64,000 bases of DNA from Vallitalea sp. (GCF_025211055.1 NZ_JAOARO010000077.1:124001-188000); one strand, 5' to 3'; positions 10,001-18,861 are shown, counted from the stretch's first letter. Program-made: numbers and translations. The notes: generated from the letters alone by a model not told the origin.

Positions 10001-11870
10001 TAGCAATAATCTGGTCTACTCCCCGCTCCATAGTCATTCCTACTGCCATTTTTTCTTTTATCCCTTGCTTCCTAAGATAATTAGCAACTTTTAGAGTATC
10101 ATTAAGTAATTCTCCATATGTATACTGTTTGCCTGTATTTGTATCTATTACTCCTATTTTATCTGGACTTATTGAGGCATACTTGAAAAATGAAGTATAT
10201 AGGTTATCTCCTAACTGCAAAGAATTTTTTTTATTTATTTCGTCTCTTATCTTTATCTGTTTTTCTGGAATTAAGTGGGATGTACCATTCCATATATCAT
10301 CATAAGCTCCTAATTGTTCTAATAGTAAGGTAAACCTGTTAAACATATCATCTAGCATATTTTTAGGAAACAAATCTTCTACAGAATCCCATATAAGTAA
10401 AACCCCGTCTTCATAATTGAAAATCTGTAGATCAATCCACACTTGGGGAGTTTGGGATATCATATATGTTATTTCACCAAAAATATCTCGAAACTCATTA
10501 TTTATAAGTGGCTCACCTAAGTTACAGGAAAATACTACTGGTGCGAAATTTTTCTGCTCTTTATGTAATTTTGCTAAATCACGTTGAATTGCAACTCCTG
10601 AGTAAGCAGAATATTTCATGTTATTATGAAATTGTTCTTGTATCTTTTTAGCTGATGAAATAAATGATTCTTCATTAGTAAAATCCATCTGTATAAGTAG
10701 TAGATTAGTAAAATCTGCTACTACATTCTCTAGTTCTTTATCTAAACAATCTCTATTAAAAAGAGGAATATTCATCAAAAACTTATCATTACTACTCCAT
10801 CTTTCAATTATCTTTGCGTAAGCTGTTAAAAATATCATTGCAGGGGTTAATCCATATCCTGCTGACTTACGTTTTATTCCTTCCCAATAGGATTTATTTA
10901 AAAAGTATTCATGCCTTTTGAATTTGACGTCTTCTATTTCTTCTGGTTTTTTCCCTAAAGGTAAAGAAGGTGGTCCCTGTAATGTATCTAATATACTATC
11001 CCAATATTTTTTTGCTTCATTTTTTGTTACTAACTGTTCTTTCTCAAACTTCTTAAGATATCTACCAAAACTCCAGTTTTTTGGAGCTTTTGGCATCTGA
11101 TTTCTATTGTAGATGGCTACTAGATCTCTTAGTATTATCTGAAAGCTCTGGACATCTGCAACAAGTAAATCTATATCAAAATGAATTCTTGTGTTATTAT
11201 CAGGCAATATACTTATCTCCATACCAGTTACTTTACCATTTTTAATATCCAAAAGTCTGTGAGCCATTCTTTTTCGTATCTTTTCAAGCTCAAGAGATAT
11301 AATATCTTCTGTCAAGTCTTTCAAATTATGTATAACTATTCTTCTTTTCTCTGGCTCTTTAATTATTTTTTGTTTTCCATTACTAGTGTATTTTACTCTA
11401 AGCATAAGATGATGAGATATCAATATATTCCATGCATCTTCTAATTTCTCTGGTATTACATTTCTCCCATCAATTTCTAGATATCCATGACAACCTACAC
11501 CACCTAATATCTGATGTTTTTCCCTTCCTATCCAATAAGCGTATTGTACATCTGTAAGAGAAAACTCTTCTTCTATATATTCTATATTCTTATTATTTTG
11601 TTTTTTTTCATTTAATTGATTCTTACTATCTATGCTAATTTTATTCTTATTAATTAATTCATACCATTTATCTAGATATGGTTTTGATATAAGATCTACG
11701 AAAGTTATTCTTACACCTTTTCTACGCCATACATTAGCCAATCTCATTATTTGCAACGAACTTAGTCCAAGCTCTAGTAAATTCTGAGAAGCAGAGAAAT
11801 CTATTGGTTCACCTAACATCTTATTAATATCTTCTTTTATATTATCATAACTATATATAATATCATTCAT
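4053..11870 (-). CDS. NRPS: ArCP-Cy-A(Cys)-PCP-Cy-A(Cys)/MT-fold-PCP
   Basis: A 2605-residue HMWP2/PchE-like synthetase. Residues 1-75 are an aryl carrier protein (Ser38 in LGLSSLQ, followed by the ArCP-like RLANVWRRKG). Cy1 (about 105-540) has DxxxxDxxS at Asp234/Asp239/Ser242. A1 (about 555-1050) reads D752 L753 F756 N795 L822 S824 L848 I856 W857 K1044, a cysteine code. PCP1 has Ser1100. Cy2 (about 1168-1605) has Asp1299/Asp1304/Ser1307. A2 (about 1620-2500) reads DLYNLSLIWK, also cysteine, and carries a methyltransferase-fold insert at about 2080-2455. PCP2 has Ser2554. There is no thioesterase; the acidic tail DDEEYEEGEI probably docks to the TubC-type domain of the other NRPS. It would load the aryl acid and add two cyclised cysteines. 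Confidence 0.95.
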   Translation of the reverse strand: MNDIIYSYDNIKEDINKMLGEPIDFSASQNLLELGLSSLQIMRLANVWRRKGVRITFVDLISKPYLDKWYELINKNKISIDSKNQLNEKKQNNKNIEYIEEEFSLTDVQYAYWIGREKHQILGGVGCHGYLEIDGRNVIPEKLEDAWNILISHHLMLRVKYTSNGKQKIIKEPEKRRIVIHNLKDLTEDIISLELEKIRKRMAHRLLDIKNGKVTGMEISILPDNNTRIHFDIDLLVADVQSFQIILRDLVAIYNRNQMPKAPKNWSFGRYLKKFEKEQLVTKNEAKKYWDSILDTLQGPPSLPLGKKPEEIEDVKFKRHEYFLNKSYWEGIKRKSAGYGLTPAMIFLTAYAKIIERWSSNDKFLMNIPLFNRDCLDKELENVVADFTNLLLIQMDFTNEESFISSAKKIQEQFHNNMKYSAYSGVAIQRDLAKLHKEQKNFAPVVFSCNLGEPLINNEFRDIFGEITYMISQTPQVWIDLQIFNYEDGVLLIWDSVEDLFPKNMLDDMFNRFTLLLEQLGAYDDIWNGTSHLIPEKQIKIRDEINKKNSLQLGDNLYTSFFKYASISPDKIGVIDTNTGKQYTYGELLNDTLKVANYLRKQGIKEKMAVGMTMERGVDQIIAIMAIVSIGGHYVPVAADQPIVRQNVMYKKANVKHLLINKKLEGSEYLDSSIKILDIEEGKKEKRLPISQINEIDNSNLAYIIFTSGSTGEPKGIEITHFNALNTITDIINRYDIEENDIILNVSSVAFDLSVFDIFGLLSVGGTVVLIKEESYRDAEKWVKLINKYNITLWNSVPALLDMLLLMAESKHINMPTIRLALLSGDWIGLNLPKKLKEIAVNSSMVSLGGATEASIWSNHYEVTLPIPDEWKSIPYGKPLTNQKFRVVDKQGRDCPDYVAGELWIGGDGVARGYVNEEQLTKNSFVMWGGERWYKTGDLGRYLSDGNIEFLGREDFQVKIRGHRIELTEIEIAINKFHNIKDSVVIPINNLNGKYLVSFLVLGNKDLTLDTKKLLDYLEDKLPHYMVPTSFKIIPKMPITSNGKVDIKSLTQMNIEEDDVKECILPKTPLEISLAKIWSEILQVDRVSTLDNYFALGGDSLLATRLSVLVSEKLNVRLSLEEIFTRPVFEKQILYIEKALDNNDIEETYQENKELVKYIEINDKMRYEPFPLTEIQQAYLIGRSGLYTLGNVSTHYYYELEGSTIDIRKLENALNVLIRYHDMLRAVIIPEEHKQVILEKVPDYHIKTTDLRGASNINKKLDEIREEISHTTLSIDKWPLFDINATYYDDKIRLHMNFDNIIFDGWSISLFMEQLKNLYADMDFKLPEIHLSFRDYVLALQKIKETSLYENDKNYWLNEIKIMPPAPEIPIKNSPDFLESARFNHYESILVSDRWNRIKSIGKKENITPSAILLTAFSEVIGRFSKTQNFTINLTRFNRLPVHDRINDIIGDFTSLVMLSVDRTNGITFLERCKNIQKKLWQNLDHPYFCGVEVQREYSKLGYKDNSSPIMPIVFTSGLGISLEGDQVSKDFPKIKYNMSETPQVWLDHQVAEKEGNLYLFWDVIDRIFPDGLVNEIMSAYEKLLADLAVNKDMWTDNTCNLISILDQSRIEANNTKAPLATETLISLFLKQVKEHPDYIATINDEKTLTYKEVFLYAYEIKRYIEEKNIDNKSLIAIVMNKGWEQIPAVLGVMMAKAAYLPIDSSNSVDRMRVILKEADTNIILTQSVLYKELDIEGTIKLSIDEVVISDETIDDYIDETKPNDLAYVIYTSGSTGVPKGVVIDHKSAVNTILDINKRFNIGHNDRTIALSNLNFDLSVYDIFGMLSCGGAVIIPESTKAKEPDYWIDLLDENNITVWNTVPAFMQMLIEYDYDNKLINNTNLRLVLLSGDWIPLNLPSKIKARFENAVVAGLGGATEASIWSNIFMVEDINDKWKSIPYGKPLTNQRYHILNELMEDCPNWVEGRLYIAGEGLARGYWNDEEKTKERFIYHSEKGERLYYTGDMARYFPDGNIEFLGREDLQVKINGYRVELGEIESAISGIDGIRDSVVTLMDSKDLGVGYLIANIIIEDDNRIYDEVKVESVDDLYHWNELSKYITSIDSNIKTPNYHRILDEFRKFTDYASIYGICRAFFEAGIFNEAFKEYTIDEIMERAGYIDRYKTLINSWLDMLIDESIIYIKDNKYYCDSMILVKIPIKPNAGYIKSNEDIYTKALDLINKIRRDIKTYNMILRGEIEPLELLLEEKEVFLTPEYLNRYNLTTDYNKKLMLNVFDKLLKNHSNDKKVKVLEIGSRASNITKDLVEGFGTNIEYTYSDESNFFLNKKKESLKDISIEYRLFDMNKSAREQDYEDERYHIIIADNCLHRADNIEKTVKYLNDMIEPGGYLLFVEPTENNKLILNTTAFFEDGYKDLMDERKEIKLPFLSASRWIELLKDSSYKRVYNMDNFFIAEAKDTYYSFNQERIKELLSHKLTDYMIPKKFVVLDRFPLSNNGKIDRAKIKEMNEKSNMTFMGEKRYPTNDREKEIARIWCNILKYDEIGIDDNFFELGGDSLLAIQVINVFKEENINIALKDIFDNPTIELLTSFIDKELSKDDEEYEEGEI

Positions 11871-11886
11871 AGCATACCTCCTCGTA

Positions 11887-13473
11887 TTACTCTAGCATCT
11901 TCTTTAGTGTTACTTTATCCACTTTACCCACATTAGTTCGAGGTAAAAAGTCAATTACTTTTATCTTATCAGGCATTCTATATGTAGCTACTCCTTCATT
12001 CCTCAAAAATTCATTTATATCTGTAAAGTTTATATCATAATTATCTGTAGTTATAAAAGCACAAATAGCTTGTCCAAGATTTTTATCAGGCATAGGAACT
12101 ACTGCTACATCTTTAATGTCTTTATATTTTCTTAGATAACCCTCTAGCTCAGCCGGAACAATTTTCTCTCCTGCCCTATTTATAATTTCTATAATACGTC
12201 CTCCCAACTGTATGTTGCCTTCTTTAGTGAATCTTGCTCTATCACCTGTACGGAAAAAGCCATCATCCGTAAATGCCTTATCATTTAATTCTGGCGAATT
12301 ATAGTATCCAGTAAATGTATATGGTCCTTTTTCAAGTAATTCACCATATTCACCATCTTTTACTTCTTCTCCATTCTCATCAACTATTTTTACCTCATCA
12401 CCATCTGAAATTGGGCTTCCTTGACAAGTAAAAGCAATTTCTACAGGATCATCAAGATAAGTAAAGCAGGTTAAGCCTTCACCTAATCCATATCCTTGCT
12501 GAATCTTGCACCCCATTGTCTCTGATAATCTTTCTGCTGTATCATATTCTATTTTGGTTGCACCTACTATTACCGATTTGATGCTTGAAAAATTAGCACT
12601 CTCTCCCCACATAACAGCATCTAACCATACTTCTCCTATAGCTGGTACCAATGCCATTACTGTTACCTGCTCCCTTTCTATCATAGGAAATACTTCGTCT
12701 GGGCTTGATGTTTTACAAAGTACTACTTTTCCTCCTGATAATAGAGTACCTAAGACCCCTGGACTACAAAATGGAAAATCATGTGCTATTGGTAAAAAAG
12801 CAAGATAAACACTTGTCTCATCTAATCCACATCTAACAGCACTGGCTTTGGCATTATACATATATGCTGAATGAATCTTAGGTATTAGTTTCGGCTTTCC
12901 AGTAGTTGTTCCTCCTGATAATAAGAATAGTGCAGTTTCTTTATAAGAAGGTTCATCTTCAATATCAATAGATTCTCTGAACAAGTCATTAAGGTTGATG
13001 AAATCTCCTATTTTTCCATCTGTTATAATTAATTTTAAAGAAGGATATTTCTTGCCCATTTTTTCTGCCATAACCAAATAATCAAATCCTAAGAAATCAG
13101 TAGGTATGATATAAGCTACAGGCTTAGCAATATTAAATACTCCATTAAGTTCTGATTCTCTGTGGGCTGGCAATGAAAATACAGGTATTGCACCTATACG
13201 AAATAGTGCAAAACATGTTATCACAAAAGTAATTGAATTAGGTAGTTGAACTACAACATTATCCCCTTTTCTTATTCCTATTTCATAGAATCCTGCTGCT
13301 AATTCATAGACTTTTTGATTTAACTCCCTATAAGTTATTCTTTTCTCTTCTTCAACTAATGCTGTCTTATCGCCATATTTTTCTCCCCAATTTTCAAGAT
13401 GTTCTCCAATTGTAAGAGGCTCATAATATCCCTGCTTTTCATATGTATCATAGATATCATTAAAATTCATCAT
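11887..13473 (-). CDS. Aryl-acid AMP ligase (DhbE/EntE/YbtE family)
   Basis: A stand-alone ANL adenylating enzyme of 527-528 residues that should activate an aromatic carboxylic acid and load it on the ArCP of the large NRPS. Visible motifs are the P-loop SGGTTTGKPKLIPK, YGLGEGLTCFTYLDDP (family: YGMAEGL.N.TRLDD), FFRTGDRARF, RIIEIINRAGEKI and the catalytic Lys in GKVDK near the C-terminus. The acid pocket reads HDFPFCSPGVLG where DHB/salicylate enzymes have HN(F/Y)PL..PGVLG, so the conserved Asn (Asn235 in DhbE) is Asp. The Ser at the DhbE Ser240 position is kept, which by DhbE rules favours 2,3-dihydroxybenzoate over salicylate. The start is ATGATG (13473 or 13470), overlapping the methyltransferase stop, with AGGAAGGGG upstream. 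Confidence 0.93.
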   Translation of the reverse strand: MMNFNDIYDTYEKQGYYEPLTIGEHLENWGEKYGDKTALVEEEKRITYRELNQKVYELAAGFYEIGIRKGDNVVVQLPNSITFVITCFALFRIGAIPVFSLPAHRESELNGVFNIAKPVAYIIPTDFLGFDYLVMAEKMGKKYPSLKLIITDGKIGDFINLNDLFRESIDIEDEPSYKETALFLLSGGTTTGKPKLIPKIHSAYMYNAKASAVRCGLDETSVYLAFLPIAHDFPFCSPGVLGTLLSGGKVVLCKTSSPDEVFPMIEREQVTVMALVPAIGEVWLDAVMWGESANFSSIKSVIVGATKIEYDTAERLSETMGCKIQQGYGLGEGLTCFTYLDDPVEIAFTCQGSPISDGDEVKIVDENGEEVKDGEYGELLEKGPYTFTGYYNSPELNDKAFTDDGFFRTGDRARFTKEGNIQLGGRIIEIINRAGEKIVPAELEGYLRKYKDIKDVAVVPMPDKNLGQAICAFITTDNYDINFTDINEFLRNEGVATYRMPDKIKVIDFLPRTNVGKVDKVTLKKMLE

Positions 13474-14501
13474 AATACCCCTTCCTCATAATAATCTTTT
13501 TGGAATTCCAAAATGTATTCAAAATTAGCTAACTTATATATCTCATTTAAAATTAATCCGCTCTCTAGGCATATATCAATAAATTCTTTTTTAGTTCTCT
13601 CTTTTCCTCCACACATTGACCAAATATGTAGATCATTCATATACAAATATAGATTCTTTTTCTCAATCTTTTCTGGAATTATCTTTTCAATTATAAGAAG
13701 TCTTGAATGTTCATCCATATTGTTTTTTACATTTTTCAAAATATTTATAGCATCTTCGTCTTCCCAATCATGAATGATTCTAGATAAAATAAATATATCT
13801 CCTTCAATATTTAATCCTGTAAAAAAATCCCCTGAAACAAATATACATCTATCAGCAAGTTCATATTGTCTAATGTTATGTTCTGCTTCCTTCCTAACAT
13901 GCTCCAGATCAATTATTGTTCCTGAACTATTATGATAATACATTAAAAATTTACTTATAATATCTCCAGCTCCTCCTCCAAGATCAACAATCTTTAGTTT
14001 ATCATCTTTATTATGTTGTTGTTCTAAGTATGGATTTAGATTCATATTCTTGCTTGAGCTTCTCATCATCAGATTAAAGTTATCAAATTTATTATCATCT
14101 AAAACTTGAGCATCAAAAAAATCATTTTCACTTAATAATTTGAATGGGTATATATTTTTTATTAATGCCTCATACATATATGACCAACATGTCATACACT
14201 CTCTACCATTGAATAAAACAAATCCTTTTAACGACTTTTGGTCATATTCGGATAATCTTTGACCTAATTTAGTTAAACTTAGTAATTCATCTTTTTCATT
14301 AATAAAACTATTAGCTACTAATGGTCTAATTAACCTATATGTCTTATCTCTTGGTATGTTTATTTTCTTACTCAAATCATTAATACTTATATTTTCATTA
14401 TATAAATAATCAAATATATTAAGTTCACATGCAACATACATTAGATAAGCAGTATAATAGCCTTGTATCTTAGATATAATGATATTTTCTTCTAATTCCA
14501 T
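13470..14501 (-). CDS. SAM-dependent O-methyltransferase (plant OMT/ASMT family)
   Basis: A 343-residue methyltransferase with an N-terminal winged-helix dimerisation domain (ELNIFDYLYNENISINDLSKKI) and a C-terminal SAM fold with VDLGGGAGDI, the acidic VSGDFF segment, SRIIHDWEDEDAINIL (the HDW catalytic His motif) and RLLIIEKIIPE. This family methylates hydroxyls on aromatic rings, so it probably O-methylates the aryl cap or the finished product. The frame opens 42 bases upstream, but AAGGAGACTATT precedes the ATG at 14501. The stop overlaps the aryl-AMP ligase start. The C-terminus DYYEEGVL resembles the tails of the large NRPS and the saccharopine-dehydrogenase-like protein, although here the codons also form the ribosome binding site of the next gene. 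The substrate is inferred only. Confidence 0.88.
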   Translation of the reverse strand: MELEENIIISKIQGYYTAYLMYVACELNIFDYLYNENISINDLSKKINIPRDKTYRLIRPLVANSFINEKDELLSLTKLGQRLSEYDQKSLKGFVLFNGRECMTCWSYMYEALIKNIYPFKLLSENDFFDAQVLDDNKFDNFNLMMRSSSKNMNLNPYLEQQHNKDDKLKIVDLGGGAGDIISKFLMYYHNSSGTIIDLEHVRKEAEHNIRQYELADRCIFVSGDFFTGLNIEGDIFILSRIIHDWEDEDAINILKNVKNNMDEHSRLLIIEKIIPEKIEKKNLYLYMNDLHIWSMCGGKERTKKEFIDICLESGLILNEIYKLANFEYILEFQKDYYEEGVL

Positions 14502-14523
14502 AATAGTCTCCTTCTTAGTTTGT

Positions 14524-17500
14524 TTATAATAGAGGTTGTACAACTAACTTAGCTAAATTAAGTACATTTTCCTCATCTTCTATACAACTAATATGATCTC
14601 CATTTATTCTAGTTACTTCAAATTCCCCTAAACAGTATTGTTTCCAAAAATCCAATGTTCTTTCACTAGAATCTGCTAGATATTGGAATTCTTCCCGAGC
14701 CAACAAAAATCTTACATCTCCCATATAGATTGATGGTTCGAATTGTGCCGCTTTGAAGCTTTGATAGAAAATATTAAACATACCAATTACCATATCTACA
14801 GGTATTTTTTCTCCTGTTATATTATACATAATATCTACGTAATCACTGAATCTTTGTTCTCTAGTCAATGTGCTTAGTCTTTTAAATAAATTACTGACTT
14901 TCATAATTATGTTATCCCCATCAAGATTACATAAAGCATCTTCTGGAATATCATCTTTATGCTTATCAAACAATTTTTTAAATGTATAATCAAGTTCGTC
15001 TATAGTAACTTCATCATAGACTTGTGATAAATTAATATAAAAATTAGTTATGAATATTGATTCTAAAAACAACTTGTCTTTTATATCAAACTGTATCGAA
15101 TAGCTGTCAATCAAAACCAAGTCAACAATATTTACATTATTTTCTGCTAAGCGTTTAGCCACTTCTACTGCTATTAAACCACCTAAACTATATCCAATAA
15201 TCTGTACATCATTATTATTATATTTCATAATTCTTTCAACATAATCATCCGCAATATGTTCTATTAATTCCTCTGGTTTTATGGAAGAGTATTTTTCTGC
15301 ATCTTTAACTGCTACTCCTATTAGAGTACCTATATCCTGTTTTACAAGATACTTTATAAGATATCTAAAACAATTCATAGTTCCTAATCCTGCATGTAAG
15401 ATAACTCTAAGAGGTCCATCTTCATTTTTGCTGTACTCAATAATTGAAGCATTACTAGAATCACTAACTGAATCAACTATTTGATCTTTTGTACTTACTT
15501 GTTGTCGTACAAATTCAGCAAGTGAATTAATAGTTGGGTAATTCAACAATTGACGCAGCAAAGCATCATAAGAAATATCTATATTTATAGTTAATAATTC
15601 TTCATGCAAAACACCAGCAGTTTGTGCCATTATGAGAGAATCTGCTCCATAATCATAAAAATCATCTTTCTTACCGATTTCTTTTACTTCTAAAGCACTT
15701 TCAATAATTGTTTTTAGTTTTAATTCTAGCTGATCAAATACTTCTTTCTTATTTTTATCACATGCTTTTTGCATTTTTATATTAAGTAATTTCTTTCGAT
15801 CTACTTTTCCATTTTGTGTTAAAGGGAAATTAGATAATATTAAAATAGAAAATGGAATCATGTACTTTGGTATACATAAGGCTAAATATTCTTTCAATTC
15901 ATATTCTGTAACTTTTGAATATTTTTGATCATTATCTAATATAACATATCCATATAATTGTTTTTTATTCTCTGTAGTAGCTATTACAACTGCTGATTTA
16001 ACTTTCTCATGTCTATTTAGAGCCGATTCAATTTCTCCCAATTCAATTCTATGCCCTCTAATCTTAACTTGAGTATCTTTTCGTCCTAAGAATTCAATTT
16101 CTCCACTAGGAAGATATCTTCCATAATCGCCTGTACGATATATTATGTCTTCCTCATGGGCTATGAAACATTTAGCTGTTACCTCTTTCTGCTCTAGGTA
16201 TCCTTTTGATAATCCTTGCCCCATAATTCCTAGTTCTCCTTCAACTAATACAGGACAATCTCTAAGCTTGGAGTCAAAAACTTTAAATTGCTGATTAGCT
16301 AGAGGTCTACCATATGGTATACTTTTATATGTTTTATCACTATCATTATATATGTGGTATATTGACCATATGGAAGCTTCTGTAGCACCACCCATACATA
16401 TAATATTTGCATTAGGTATTTTATTTTTAATTCTATTTGGTAGATTTACTCCGATCCAATCTCCAGATAAAAATATTTTTTTCATTGAAGTGAGGCTATT
16501 ATTAGATACTTCCAAGTAATTAATCAACATCTCCATAATCGCAGGAACAGTATTCCACATAGTTATATTATTTTCTGATATTAATGATTGCCAATAAGAA
16601 GGATCATTTAATTTGCTATCACTAGGATATATTACCTTACCTCCCACGCTTAATAACCCAAAAATATCATAAACAGATAAATCAAAACTAAGTTTTGAAA
16701 TTCCTAAAATAGAATCATCACAAGTAACCTTAAATCTATCATTAATATCATTTATAGTATTCATGGCAGCTTTATGACTGATAGTAACCCCTTTTGGTAC
16801 ACCTGTCGATCCAGAAGTAAATATTATATATGCTGTGTTATCTGAATTACCTGCATATCTTTCTATTTCTTGATCTTTATATACTAATTTATCAACTTCA
16901 ATGACTTTATAGTTATTATCTAGTTTTATATTTAATAATGAAGTCATTAATATAATATCTGAAGAAGATTGTTGAATTATTGATTCAATCCTTGATACAG
17001 GTTGTTTATTGGATATTGGTATATAAATACCTCCAATATTTAATATCCCTAAGACACTTGCTACTTGATAAATGGATTTTTCCATTACTATAGCTATTCT
17101 ATCCTGAGGTTTACATCCTGCATCTAATAAATAAGCTGATATAGTATCACTTAATCTTATTAACTCTCTATAGGTTATTGAATTATTTCCATCTTTTACT
17201 GCTATATTATCTGGTGTTAACCCTGCTTGTTCATATATTTGCTGGTGTAATAATTTATCTGGTAGAACCTTAGATGTATCATTAACAATTATTCTTTCAT
17301 CTTGTTGCCATAGTGGCAGTTTCACAATATCTTTTTCATTCCAAGTTTCTTTTATTTCTATTAATCTATTTAATAATTCTTCAAAAGAATTAAACATATC
17401 CTTAATCATGTTTTGTGGAAATATCTTATCCCTGACATCCCAATTTATCCTAAGTCCATTCTCATCATCCATAGCTTGACAATCAATAAATACCTGTGGC

Positions 17501-18822
17501 GTTTGCGAAATACCATTTTCATTAACCTCTATTTTGGATGAAGCTACATTAGTTGATTCGCTTCCTATGGCACTAGTAAAAATAATAGGCATCAGTTCTT
17601 TATTGCTATGTCTTCTTGCTAATTCTCTTATTACTTCTACTCCAGAAAATAATTTGTGGTCTAAGTCATCAAATAGACGTTTTTGAATTTCTTGTGCATA
17701 TTCTATAAATGTTTTAATATCCTTAAGGTTGATTTCTAATAAGTTAATAGTTGTAAAATCACCAACAATATCATTGACTTGTGGGTGTATAGGCATTCTA
17801 TTCAACAAAGTAAGATTGAGACAAAATATGCTTTCTGTACTCCATCTTTCTATTATAAGTGAAAAAGCGGTTAAAACAGTTGCAGTAGGTGTCAATCCAT
17901 TTTTCTTTGCAAAATCTTTTAATATATTCCACCTTTCTTGTTTTATATGTAAAGTATGTCTTTTGAATTTTACTTTTTCAATTTTCTCATTAACTAATAT
18001 TGGTAATTTGGGTGCTGGAGGTAGAGTATCTACTCTTTGCATCCAATAGTTTTTATCTTCAATATATTGTTTTGATTTTTTTAACTTATTGGCAGCTAAT
18101 ATATAATCTCGAAATGTTAGCTCTAACTTAGGAAGTTCTTCATCAATATTTCTATTCAAAATATCAAATTCATTTAACAATAATCTAATGCTTGTCCAAT
18201 CTGCTATTATGAATTCAATAGAGAAATGCATTATGTAATTATTGTTAGTCTTAGTAAGTTGTATATCAAATAATGGCCATTTCTCAATATCATATACTCT
18301 ATTACCCATATTTCGTCGTATTTCATTCATTTTTTCTATTAGTACACTTTCATTGAGTCCACTGTATTGGTTATAGGTTATCTTAAAATAATCCACTTCT
18401 TTCTGAATGTATTGATTACCACTTTTGTCAAATTTCACACGTAACATATCATGCCGCTTAATTAGTTTATTCCATATTTTTTCTGTCTTTTTCGGATCTA
18501 ATTGATCATATTCTAATTCTAGATATATATGGCATGCCACTCCACCATATTCAAAACTATCCCTACGTCCTAACAAATATGCAGATTGTATATCAGTACA
18601 AGGAAAAGGCTCATACCTTGATTCAATATCAGGAATTATTTTTATGGTCTCATTTACTGCTAGTATATCTATAATTTTTTCCTTATTCTCTTTTAACATA
18701 TTTAATTCATCTTTACTAATACTACCCTTTGGAGCTTTGAAGTGTAATTTACCATCCTCCATCCAAAGAGAAATACCTTTTATATATAAATCTTCTAACA
18801 ACTTCTCGATACTTATTTCCAT
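14524..18822 (-). CDS. NRPS: TubC_N dock-Cy-A(Cys)-PCP-TE
   Basis: A 1432-residue terminal module. Residues 1-55 (MEISIEKLLEDLYIKG, then LHFKAPKG) are a TubC-type N-terminal docking domain. The Cy domain (about 70-505) has Glu203/Asp208/Ser211 in place of the usual Asp-x4-Asp-x2-Ser. The A domain (about 520-1015) reads D714 L715 Y718 N757 F784 S786 M810 I818 W819 K1006, a cysteine code with two variants. PCP Ser1062 lies in GADSL. A type I thioesterase follows with Ser1212 in GYSLGG, probable Asp1239 and His1410. It should take the aryl-dicysteinyl intermediate from the large NRPS, add and cyclise a third cysteine, and release the product. GGAGGAATATGT precedes the ATG at 18822. It lies 41 bases after the thiazolinyl reductase gene. 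Confidence 0.95.
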   Translation of the reverse strand: MEISIEKLLEDLYIKGISLWMEDGKLHFKAPKGSISKDELNMLKENKEKIIDILAVNETIKIIPDIESRYEPFPCTDIQSAYLLGRRDSFEYGGVACHIYLELEYDQLDPKKTEKIWNKLIKRHDMLRVKFDKSGNQYIQKEVDYFKITYNQYSGLNESVLIEKMNEIRRNMGNRVYDIEKWPLFDIQLTKTNNNYIMHFSIEFIIADWTSIRLLLNEFDILNRNIDEELPKLELTFRDYILAANKLKKSKQYIEDKNYWMQRVDTLPPAPKLPILVNEKIEKVKFKRHTLHIKQERWNILKDFAKKNGLTPTATVLTAFSLIIERWSTESIFCLNLTLLNRMPIHPQVNDIVGDFTTINLLEINLKDIKTFIEYAQEIQKRLFDDLDHKLFSGVEVIRELARRHSNKELMPIIFTSAIGSESTNVASSKIEVNENGISQTPQVFIDCQAMDDENGLRINWDVRDKIFPQNMIKDMFNSFEELLNRLIEIKETWNEKDIVKLPLWQQDERIIVNDTSKVLPDKLLHQQIYEQAGLTPDNIAVKDGNNSITYRELIRLSDTISAYLLDAGCKPQDRIAIVMEKSIYQVASVLGILNIGGIYIPISNKQPVSRIESIIQQSSSDIILMTSLLNIKLDNNYKVIEVDKLVYKDQEIERYAGNSDNTAYIIFTSGSTGVPKGVTISHKAAMNTINDINDRFKVTCDDSILGISKLSFDLSVYDIFGLLSVGGKVIYPSDSKLNDPSYWQSLISENNITMWNTVPAIMEMLINYLEVSNNSLTSMKKIFLSGDWIGVNLPNRIKNKIPNANIICMGGATEASIWSIYHIYNDSDKTYKSIPYGRPLANQQFKVFDSKLRDCPVLVEGELGIMGQGLSKGYLEQKEVTAKCFIAHEEDIIYRTGDYGRYLPSGEIEFLGRKDTQVKIRGHRIELGEIESALNRHEKVKSAVVIATTENKKQLYGYVILDNDQKYSKVTEYELKEYLALCIPKYMIPFSILILSNFPLTQNGKVDRKKLLNIKMQKACDKNKKEVFDQLELKLKTIIESALEVKEIGKKDDFYDYGADSLIMAQTAGVLHEELLTINIDISYDALLRQLLNYPTINSLAEFVRQQVSTKDQIVDSVSDSSNASIIEYSKNEDGPLRVILHAGLGTMNCFRYLIKYLVKQDIGTLIGVAVKDAEKYSSIKPEELIEHIADDYVERIMKYNNNDVQIIGYSLGGLIAVEVAKRLAENNVNIVDLVLIDSYSIQFDIKDKLFLESIFITNFYINLSQVYDEVTIDELDYTFKKLFDKHKDDIPEDALCNLDGDNIIMKVSNLFKRLSTLTREQRFSDYVDIMYNITGEKIPVDMVIGMFNIFYQSFKAAQFEPSIYMGDVRFLLAREEFQYLADSSERTLDFWKQYCLGEFEVTRINGDHISCIEDEENVLNLAKLVVQPLL

Positions 18823-18861
18823 ACATATTCCTCCTGTTAATCTAACGAAACTATTTTACAC

